NCBI RefSeq assembly: GCF_900105785.1
Contig: NZ_LT629799.1
Location: 4,216,001-4,280,000, forward strand
Source: Microlunatus sagamiharensis
GTDB lineage: Bacteria; Actinomycetota; Actinomycetes; Propionibacteriales; Propionibacteriaceae
Direction of reading: 5' to 3'
DNA length: 64,000 nt
The position numbers and the translations under genes are program-made. A model generated the notes under the pieces. The model did no database searches, was not told the DNA's origin, and saw nothing but the letters and a program-made list of their open reading frames with translations. Shown piece by piece: positions 58,088-64,000 of this stretch; position 1 is the stretch's first letter; each line of letters starts with the position of its first letter.

Positions 58088-59053
58088 TCAGACACGCGTG
58101 CGTTCGGTGAACGAACCGCGACCCTCGACCGAGCGCCAGTCGTCGAACGACTGACCCAGAACCTCTTCGAGCAGGCCGATGTCGTCGGTGCAGCCGTCGA
58201 GGAGCTCGCCGCGCTGCGCCGGGGTGAGGCGCGGTCGGCGGTCGGGCCCGCCGGCCTGGAGCGCGCGAATCAGCGGGCGGCTCGCCCGGCGCCAGACCTG
58301 GGGCGGGGCGTACGCGCCGGCGGCGGCGCCCAGCCGGACCGCCCGGGCGAGGATCTCGGTCCGCAGGCGGGGGCGCACGAAGCCGCGCGAGTTGTCGGGC
58401 TGGACGCTGGCGACGCGGCCCTCCTCGACACCGAGGAACCGCGCGACCGTGTTGAGGGTCTCGGCCGGGGCGTCGACGAGCTGGCGGTAGCGCAGGACGA
58501 GCACCCGCTCGCGCTCCACGTGGGCGAAGAGGTCGGCGAGCTGCTCGCCGTAGCGGCCCATGCGGCGGTAGTGCCAGAAGGGCGCCCAGCCGGCGTCGAC
58601 CCGCTCCTCCTCCGCGCGGCAGGCGGCGACGAAGTCGGCCTCCGGCTCGAGGCCGTCGACGTAGAGGTGCGTCCAGTTGGAGTAGGCCCGGTCGACCGGG
58701 TCGCGCACGACCACGATCAGGCGGGCATTCGGCAGCTCCTCGGCGATCCGGCGCCGGGCCGAGCGCGCGTACAGGTAGAAGGGCGTGCTCTCCAGCCGGA
58801 CCGAGCCGGCGGGGGCGGCGTCGAAGAGCGCGGCGTAGTCGGCGGGCCGCCAGACCCACTCCTGCTGGCTGTGCGCGTCGCCGGGCCCGACGTACGCCGG
58901 CGGCGGCGCGTCGGTGCAGAGATAGTGCTTGGGCTCCTTGACCGGGGAGGCGTAGACCTGCGGGTGCCGCGCGAGGGCGGCGTGCAGGGCGCTCGTGCCC
59001 GCCTTCGGCGCGCCGATGACCAGCGCGTCCGGCCGCAATTCCCTAGTGACCAT
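58088..59053 (-). CDS. Sulfotransferase
   Basis: 321 aa. Moves sulfate from PAPS to an acceptor. The 5'-phosphosulfate loop is IGAPKAGTSALHAAL and the 3'-phosphate site is VVVRDPVDRAYSNWTHLY, both complete. RLESTPFYLY and YRQLVDAPAETLNTVARFLG fit the Sulfotransfer_1/3 family. The acceptor is unknown; a sugar of the nearby surface polymer is possible but the gene lies outside the main cluster. ATG with a TACGAT hexamer 6 nt upstream and no ribosome site. Confidence 0.82.
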   Translation of the reverse strand: MVTRELRPDALVIGAPKAGTSALHAALARHPQVYASPVKEPKHYLCTDAPPPAYVGPGDAHSQQEWVWRPADYAALFDAAPAGSVRLESTPFYLYARSARRRIAEELPNARLIVVVRDPVDRAYSNWTHLYVDGLEPEADFVAACRAEEERVDAGWAPFWHYRRMGRYGEQLADLFAHVERERVLVLRYRQLVDAPAETLNTVARFLGVEEGRVASVQPDNSRGFVRPRLRTEILARAVRLGAAAGAYAPPQVWRRASRPLIRALQAGGPDRRPRLTPAQRGELLDGCTDDIGLLEEVLGQSFDDWRSVEGRGSFTERTRV

Positions 59054-59056
59054 GTC

Positions 59057-59073
59057 GGGATCGTAGCGATCCC
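59057..59073 (-). promoter_or_regulatory. Palindrome over the -10 of the sulfotransferase gene
   Basis: GGGATCG-TAG-CGATCCC, perfect 7-bp arms, contains the -10-like TACGAT (59060-59065, minus strand). Possibly a repressor site. Confidence 0.4.
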
Positions 59074-59118
59074 GGCGGTCCCCTGCCGGGTCCGCCCGGC
59101 CCGCGGCCGCCGGTCGGC

Positions 59119-59670
59119 TCAGTGAGCGACGGCCGTGGCCTCGTACGTCGTGCCCCGCGCCCGCTCGAAGCTGGCGCGGACCTCGGCCTCGGCCTCCTCG
59201 ACGCCGACCCAGGTCGCGCCCTCGACCGACTTGCCGGGCTCGAGGTCCTTGTAGACGGTGAAGAAGTGCTCGATCTCGAGCAGCAGGTACTCGCGCACGT
59301 TGGTGATGTCGCGCAGGTGGTCGCGGCGCACGTCCTTGGACGGCACGCAGAGGACCTTGTCGTCGCCGCCCGCCTCGTCGGTCATCCGGAACATCGCGAT
59401 GGCACGGCAGCGGATCAGGCAGCCGGGGAACGTCGGCTCGGAGACCATGACGAGCGCGTCCAGCGGGTCGCCGTCCTGGCCGAGCGTGCCCTCGATGAAG
59501 CCGTAGTCGGCCGGGTAGGCCGTCGAGGTGAAGAGCGTCCGGTCCAGCCGGATGCGGCCGGTCTCGTGGTCGACCTCGTACTTGTTCTTGTTGCCCTTGG
59601 GGATCTCGACGGTGACGTCGAACTCAAGGCCGCTGAGCTCGCGGACGTTCTCGGCGTTGGGTGCGGTCAC
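59119..59670 (-). CDS. ppa: Inorganic pyrophosphatase
   Basis: Family I soluble pyrophosphatase, 183 aa, hydrolysing pyrophosphate to phosphate. The signature DGDPLDALV (D-x-D-P-x-D) and [15 protein letters not shown] are present, with the active-site [16 protein letters not shown] start with strong AAGGAGG upstream. Divergent from dacB, a conserved arrangement in actinobacteria. Confidence 0.96.
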   Translation of the reverse strand: MTAPNAENVRELSGLEFDVTVEIPKGNKNKYEVDHETGRIRLDRTLFTSTAYPADYGFIEGTLGQDGDPLDALVMVSEPTFPGCLIRCRAIAMFRMTDEAGGDDKVLCVPSKDVRRDHLRDITNVREYLLLEIEHFFTVYKDLEPGKSVEGATWVGVEEAEAEVRASFERARGTTYEATAVAH

Positions 59671-59778
59671 GCCGACCTCCTTAGACTGACGGGGCTGCCC
59701 CGTCGTACGGTCCGGGTGCCGCCCCTCGGGGCGGACAGGGCACGGGCGAGCCTAGCGTCCGGGAAGGAGGGGGACCCC

Positions 59779-61260
59779 GTGGGTCTTAAGCGCCTGCTGC
59801 TCCCCCTCGTCGCCCTGGTCGTCGCCGCCGGCCTGGTGATCGGCCTGCTCAGCGGCGTCTTCGCCTCGGCGGCCCGCCAGGGACTGGAGGCCGCGGGCCT
59901 GGAGTCGCGGACGGCGGCGAGCACCCTCACTCCGGGCGCGCTCGACGGCTCCGCCGGCGGTGCCGCGACCGGTGAGGGCCCGCCCACCGCCTCGCCGTCG
60001 AGCCCTGCGCCGACGCCGACGTCGTCGGGCGTGCCGATGCCCGCCTCGGTCCTCGCCGGGACCGAGGGCAAGGGCCGGGTGTCGGCCGCCGCCCTGACGA
60101 AGCGGGTCGAGGCGGTGAAGGTCAAGGGGTCGGGCGGCTACTCCGGCGAGGTGCGTGACCTGCGGACCGGGGACGTGCTCTTCGCGCACCGCGCGAGCAA
60201 GGGGGCGATCCCGGCCTCCACGACCAAGCTCGTCACCTCGGCCGCGGCGCTCGACCTGCTCGGGGCGGAGCACCGCTTCAGCACCACGGTGGTCGCACCC
60301 GGCAATGGCCGGCTCGTGCTCGTCGGCGGCGGCGACCCCTACCTGCTGGAGAAGGCGTCCAAGGCCGAGCCGACGCGCGCCTCTCTGAGCACGCTGGCCC
60401 GTCGGACCGCCACCGCGCTCAAGGCCGACGGCGTGCGGAAGGTCTCGCTCGGCTACGACGCCTCCCTGTTCTCGGGCCCGGCCTGGAACCCCGACTGGCC
60501 GGACTCGTACGCCGACGTCGCCTCCCGCGTCTCCGCGCTCTGGGTGAACGAGGGCCGTACGGTCCCCGGCGGCGGCGTCACGGGCCCGCGGCAGCCGAAC
60601 CCGGCCAAGGAGGCCGGCGCCGCCTTCGCCGCGCAGCTGGAGAAGCAGGGCGTCGACGTCTCGTCGGTGGGCGCGGCCCGGGCGCCGAAGGACGCCCCCC
60701 GCGTCGCCTCGGTCTCCTCGATGACGCTCGAGCGGATCGTCGAGCACGTCCTCATGACCAGCGACAACGACGGCGCCGAGGTGCTGCTGCGCCAGGCCGC
60801 GGTCGCCGACGGGCGACGCGGGACCTTCACCGACGGCACGGCCGTCGTCGCCGAGCGCCTCCGCGCCCTGGGCGCGTGGACGTCGGGCACGCGACTGACG
60901 GACGGCAGCGGCCTGTCGCGCCGGACCCGGATCCCCGCCGCCACCCTCACCAAGCTGCTGCGGGCCGCGGGCGAGGAGAAGCACCCCGACCTGCGGCCCC
61001 TGCTCACCGGCCTGCCGGTCGCCGGGGTCGAGGGCAGCCTCGCGACCAAGTTCGGCGACGACGAGAGCCTGGCCGGTCGCGGGGTCGTGCGGGGCAAGAC
61101 CGGCACGCTGTCGAAGGTCCACGGTCTGGCCGGGACGATCACCACCCGCGACGGGGCGGTCCTCACGTACGCCTTCCTGGTGAACGACCCGGAGAACGAC
61201 TACAACGCCACCGTCTGGCTCCAGCGCGTGACCGCCGCGATCAGCCGCTGCGGTTGTTGA
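59779..61260 (+). CDS. dacB: D-alanyl-D-alanine carboxypeptidase/endopeptidase (PBP4, peptidase S13)
   Basis: 493 aa. N-terminal membrane anchor or signal (about 3-30), a Ser/Pro/Thr linker, then the penicillin-binding domain. Active-site motifs: SxxK in IPASTTKLV, SxN in [11 protein letters not shown] and KTG in [10 protein letters not shown]. Trims peptidoglycan peptides. GTG with AAGGAGG upstream. Followed 27 bp later by the zincin gene, a conserved actinobacterial order. Confidence 0.93.
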   Translation: MGLKRLLLPLVALVVAAGLVIGLLSGVFASAARQGLEAAGLESRTAASTLTPGALDGSAGGAATGEGPPTASPSSPAPTPTSSGVPMPASVLAGTEGKGRVSAAALTKRVEAVKVKGSGGYSGEVRDLRTGDVLFAHRASKGAIPASTTKLVTSAAALDLLGAEHRFSTTVVAPGNGRLVLVGGGDPYLLEKASKAEPTRASLSTLARRTATALKADGVRKVSLGYDASLFSGPAWNPDWPDSYADVASRVSALWVNEGRTVPGGGVTGPRQPNPAKEAGAAFAAQLEKQGVDVSSVGAARAPKDAPRVASVSSMTLERIVEHVLMTSDNDGAEVLLRQAAVADGRRGTFTDGTAVVAERLRALGAWTSGTRLTDGSGLSRRTRIPAATLTKLLRAAGEEKHPDLRPLLTGLPVAGVEGSLATKFGDDESLAGRGVVRGKTGTLSKVHGLAGTITTRDGAVLTYAFLVNDPENDYNATVWLQRVTAAISRCGC

Positions 61261-61275
61261 GGGAACCCCCACAAC

Positions 61276-61281
61276 TACCCT
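61276..61281 (+). promoter_or_regulatory. Putative -10 of leaderless zincin gene
   Basis: TACCCT, 6 nt before the ATG at 61288. Confidence 0.35.
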
Positions 61282-61287
61282 CGGACC

Positions 61288-62370
61288 ATGCCTGTAGCAG
61301 CCCCCTCGGTGGTCGACTGGACGCTCGCCCGCAGCACCGCCACGCGGCTGGTCAAGCCCGGCCCGGTCATCTCGACCGAGGGCGCGGCGGCGGTCGTGGC
61401 CGAGCTGCGCACGGCGGCGGCGCGGGCCGAGCGCTACGTGACCGAGGTGACGGGGCTCGACGCGTCGTCGGGCACCGCGCCGGTGCTCGTCGTGGACCGT
61501 CCCGGCTGGATCCAGGCCAACCTCGACGCCTTCCGCACGCTGCTGACCCCGCTCACGGACAAGGCGAGCAGCCAGCTGTCGTCGAGCCCGCGGGCGGCGA
61601 GCATCGGCTCCCGGGTGACGGGCGCCGAGATGGGCGTCCTGCTCAGCTACCTCGCGCCCAAGGTGCTGGGCCAGTTCGACCCCTTCTGGACCTCCGCCGA
61701 CGGCGCGCAGGGCCGGCTGCTGCTGGTCGCGCCGAACGTCGTCGAGGTCGAGCGGCTGCTCCGCGTGCCGTCCAGCGACTTCCGGCTCTGGGTCTGCCTG
61801 CACGAGGAGACCCACCGGGTGCAGTTCACCGCCGTCCCGTGGCTGCGCGACCACCTGCTCTCGCTGATCTCCCGCCTCGTCGGCACCGCCGACCTGGAGA
61901 ACGGGATGGTCGCCCAGGTGGTGAAGGAGGCCGCGCGCCGCATCGTCGAGGGCATCCGCGACGGCGACGAGCTGTCGGTGATCGACCTCGTCCAGACCCC
62001 GGCGCAGCGGGTCGTCGTCGACGAGATCACCGCGGTCATGTCGCTGCTCGAGGGCCACGCGGACGTCGTCATGGACAGCGTCGGGCCCGAGGTCGTGCCG
62101 AGCGTCGCGCAGATCCGGGAGAAGTTCGACGTCCGCCGCCAGGGTCAGGGGGCCGACAAGATCGTGCGTCGCCTCCTCGGGCTCGACGCCAAGATGCGCC
62201 AGTACCGCGACGGTGCGGCCTTCTGCCGCCACGTCCTCGACGAGGTGGGCATGGCCGGGCTCAACCGGGTCTGGACCTCGCCCGACACCCTCCCGAGCCG
62301 CGCCGAGATCGCCAACCCGCAGCTCTGGGTCATCCGCAACCACCCCGAGCCCGCGGCGCCGCAGGGCTGA
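61288..62370 (+). CDS. Zinc-dependent metalloprotease-like protein (zincin_2, PF10103-type)
   Basis: 360 aa. HExxH zinc motif in [17 protein letters not shown] near residue 171, with a downstream acidic helix [17 protein letters not shown] supplying a third ligand. This belongs to the actinobacterial family described in databases as zinc-dependent metalloprotease or F420-biosynthesis-associated; the cellular role is not established. No signal peptide. Position between dacB and tilS is conserved. Confidence 0.85.
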   Translation: MPVAAPSVVDWTLARSTATRLVKPGPVISTEGAAAVVAELRTAAARAERYVTEVTGLDASSGTAPVLVVDRPGWIQANLDAFRTLLTPLTDKASSQLSSSPRAASIGSRVTGAEMGVLLSYLAPKVLGQFDPFWTSADGAQGRLLLVAPNVVEVERLLRVPSSDFRLWVCLHEETHRVQFTAVPWLRDHLLSLISRLVGTADLENGMVAQVVKEAARRIVEGIRDGDELSVIDLVQTPAQRVVVDEITAVMSLLEGHADVVMDSVGPEVVPSVAQIREKFDVRRQGQGADKIVRRLLGLDAKMRQYRDGAAFCRHVLDEVGMAGLNRVWTSPDTLPSRAEIANPQLWVIRNHPEPAAPQG

Positions 62371-62372
62371 GC

Positions 62373-63332
62373 GTGGCCCGTCGGGCGCTCGGGCCGGCCA
62401 CCTTGGCCGTCGCGCAGGCCGCCGAGGCCGCGCTGGGCCCGGAGGACCGCAGCCTGCTCGTCGCCTGCTCCGGTGGCGCGGACTCGCTCGCCCTCGCCGC
62501 CGGCACGGCTCACGTGGCGCGGCGCTCCGGGCGGGCGTACGCGGCCGTCGTCGTCGACCACGGGCTGCAGGACGGTTCGGCCGAGGTCGCGCAGGCGGCG
62601 GCGGAGGTGCTCGAGGGGCTGGGGCTCGCGGTGAGCGTCGTGGCCGTCGACGTCACCGACGCCGGGTCGGGCCCCGAAGCCGCGGCCCGCGAGGCCCGGT
62701 ACGCGGCGCTGCGACGCGAGGCGACCGCCCGCGACGCGACCCTCCTGCTGGGCCACACCCGCGACGACCAGGCGGAGTCCGTGCTGCTCGGGCTGGCCCG
62801 CGGGTCCGGGGCTCGTTCGTTGAGCGGGATGGCGGTCCGCGCCGACGGTCTCGTCCGCCCGTTGCTCGGGCTGCCCCGCGCGACGACCGAGGCGTGCTGC
62901 GCCGAGCTCGGGCTGACGCCCTGGAGCGACCCGCACAACGCCGACCCCGCGTACGCCCGGGTCCGAGCCCGTTCGCGGGTGCTGCCCGTCCTCGAGGCCG
63001 AGCTCGGGCCGGGCGTGGCCGAGGCGCTGGCCCGCAGCGCCGACCTGCTGCGTTCCGACGCCGACCTGCTCGACGCGCTCGCCATGACGGCCGGCCAGGA
63101 CGTCGCCACGGGGGAGAGCGCGCTGGACTGCGTACGCCTCGCAGCCCTGCCGGACGCGCTGCGCTCCCGGGTCCTGCTCGCGTGGCTCCGTGAGCTCGGC
63201 GCCCACGACCTCACCGCGCGGCACGTGGCTGCCGTCGACGCCCTGGTCACGGCCTGGCGTGGTCAGGGCACGGTCGACCTGCCCGGGGTCCGTGTCGTCC
63301 GCGCCGACGGCCTGCTCAGAGGACCGACCTGA
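62373..63332 (+). CDS. tilS: tRNA(Ile)-lysidine synthase
   Basis: 319 aa. ATP-pyrophosphatase that adds lysine to C34 of tRNA-Ile(CAU). PP-loop SGGADS in [17 protein letters not shown], then [28 protein letters not shown] and [17 protein letters not shown] 2 bp after the zincin stop. Its last 17 bp overlap the convergent vapC. In most relatives hpt and ftsH follow; here vapBC does. Confidence 0.93.
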   Translation: MARRALGPATLAVAQAAEAALGPEDRSLLVACSGGADSLALAAGTAHVARRSGRAYAAVVVDHGLQDGSAEVAQAAAEVLEGLGLAVSVVAVDVTDAGSGPEAAAREARYAALRREATARDATLLLGHTRDDQAESVLLGLARGSGARSLSGMAVRADGLVRPLLGLPRATTEACCAELGLTPWSDPHNADPAYARVRARSRVLPVLEAELGPGVAEALARSADLLRSDADLLDALAMTAGQDVATGESALDCVRLAALPDALRSRVLLAWLRELGAHDLTARHVAAVDALVTAWRGQGTVDLPGVRVVRADGLLRGPT

Positions 63333-63714
63333 CGTCGGTGTGCGTGAAGTCGTCGCCGACGAAGAGCAGGGGCTCCCGGCGGACCGACGCGAGGGCGTAG
63401 GAGAAGCAGTCCCCGTAGTTCAGACGGGCTGGGTGGCCGCTGCCCCTCCCGTAGTCGCGGTACGCCTGACGAGCCACGCGCGCCTGCTCGGTGTCGAACG
63501 GGACGACCTCGACCTCGAGCCGGTGGAGCGCCTCGTCGAGGTTGCGCGAGAGAGCGGGGTCGCGGCGGCCGTCGATCACCACCCCCAGCTCGACGAGCGT
63601 GGGCGCCGAGAGGCGCGGACGGCCGTCTGCGTGGTCGAGGATCGCGTCGTAGAGCCGATCAGCCCCGGGCTCGTCGAGGAGGATGGCGACGAGCGCGGAG
63701 GTGTCGACGATCAC
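63316..63714 (-). CDS. vapC: VapC-type PIN-domain toxin
   Basis: 132 aa. PIN-domain ribonuclease with acidic residues in [12 protein letters not shown] (Asp4), [10 protein letters not shown] (Glu), [12 protein letters not shown] (Asp) and [10 protein letters not shown] (Asp). Expected to cut an RNA when freed from VapB. GTG start overlaps the antitoxin stop by 4 bp; the 3' end overlaps tilS. Confidence 0.92.
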   Translation of the reverse strand: MIVDTSALVAILLDEPGADRLYDAILDHADGRPRLSAPTLVELGVVIDGRRDPALSRNLDEALHRLEVEVVPFDTEQARVARQAYRDYGRGSGHPARLNYGDCFSYALASVRREPLLFVGDDFTHTDVRSVL

Positions 63715-63962
63715 CTGGGCAGACCGTTCTCGTCGTAGAGGTCGTCGTCGGTGAGCAGGGGTGGACCAGGCTTCCGCATCTGGACGCGGATCTCCGCGAG
63801 GATGGCGTCCACGCTGCGCCGTCGCGCCTCCTTGTCGTCGTCGAGACTCGCCAGCAGCTGCTCGATCGCCCGCTCCACGACGCTGGTCTGGCTCAGCCCC
63901 GTGCGCTCGGCGGCCTGGCGCACGAGGTCGTGCACGTGCTCGTTCTTGATGTTCAGGCTCAC
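63711..63962 (-). CDS. vapB: VapB-type antitoxin
   Basis: 83 aa. SLNIKNEHVHDLVRQAAERT is the usual ribbon-helix-helix start of actinobacterial VapB (PSK-type) antitoxins; the acidic C-terminus ([15 protein letters not shown]) would embrace VapC. I chose the GTG at 63962 because the homologous start is M-S-L-N-I and a TAGACT -10 (63970-63975) lies 7 nt upstream; a GTG at 63968 would add two residues. Likely autoregulated. Confidence 0.88.
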   Translation of the reverse strand: MSLNIKNEHVHDLVRQAAERTGLSQTSVVERAIEQLLASLDDDKEARRRSVDAILAEIRVQMRKPGPPLLTDDDLYDENGLPR

Positions 63963-64000
63963 GTCCACCAGTCTACCCAGCGCTTCTACCCTTCTACCCT

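Overview
The window is about 72% GC by eye, with GTG/ATG/TTG starts and very many 4-bp GTGA or ATGA gene overlaps, and it carries actinobacterial signatures: a DUF5914-type Rieske protein in a carotenoid operon, the ppa-dacB-zincin-tilS block, and paired CrcB genes. It comes from a high-GC actinobacterium. A Propionibacteriales/Nocardioidaceae-like host is my guess from gene content only. I see no rRNA, tRNA, CRISPR array, insertion sequence or phage gene.

Layout. 1-719: start of a secreted alkaline phosphatase (phoA) behind a twin PHO box. 993-6398 (minus): carotenoid operon idi-crtE-crtI-crtB-Rieske protein, with no lycopene cyclase. 6500-9677: three glycosyltransferases. 9926-17502 (plus): glycosyltransferase, Gfo/Idh/MocA oxidoreductase, aldo-keto-reductase-like protein, a degenerate nucleotidyltransferase, a CDP-alcohol phosphotransferase, an intact cytidylyltransferase-like gene, and a membrane-anchored beta-helix protein. 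17683-22045: flippase (Wzx), chain-length/kinase protein (Wzz) and polymerase (Wzy). 22346-29735: an 1800-residue modular secreted protein, a lipoprotein and a PIG-V-like mannosyltransferase. 29981-37390: two paralogous secreted beta-helix proteins around a membrane acyltransferase. 37418-40691 (minus): pyruvyl transferase, FrhB-like protein and rhamnosyltransferase-like enzyme. 40838-49437 (minus): two more propeller/PKD proteins and a lipoprotein. 49582-53143 (minus): three secreted phosphoesterases. 53394-54962: the polyprenyl glycosylphosphotransferase that would start the polymer. 55346-63962: fluoride channels, hydrolase, glycosidase-like propeller, sulfotransferase, ppa, dacB, zincin, tilS and vapBC.

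How it fits together (inference). From about 6.5 to 55 kb this is one exopolysaccharide/cell-surface locus of the Wzx/Wzy type. It encodes the initiating transferase, six glycosyltransferases, flippase, polymerase and chain-length protein. It also has decorating enzymes (acetylation, pyruvylation, perhaps a CDP-polyol phosphodiester) and an unusual set of six large secreted proteins. All six share one ~200-residue module with a D-x-F-x-R...GWG...GG-x-W signature (seven copies in total), joined either to a beta-helix or to a propeller/LamG/PKD array. That protein set, together with the CDP-alcohol cassette with its dead nucleotidyltransferase partner, is the most likely undescribed biology here.

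Regulation. The sequence shows a strong PHO box (phoA), a weaker one (acyltransferase), a perfect TGTGA-N6-TCACA CRP-type site before a beta-helix gene, CTCAGTG-containing motifs before both paralogous beta-helix genes, and nine genes with a -10-like hexamer only 6-7 nt before the start codon, suggesting leaderless transcripts.
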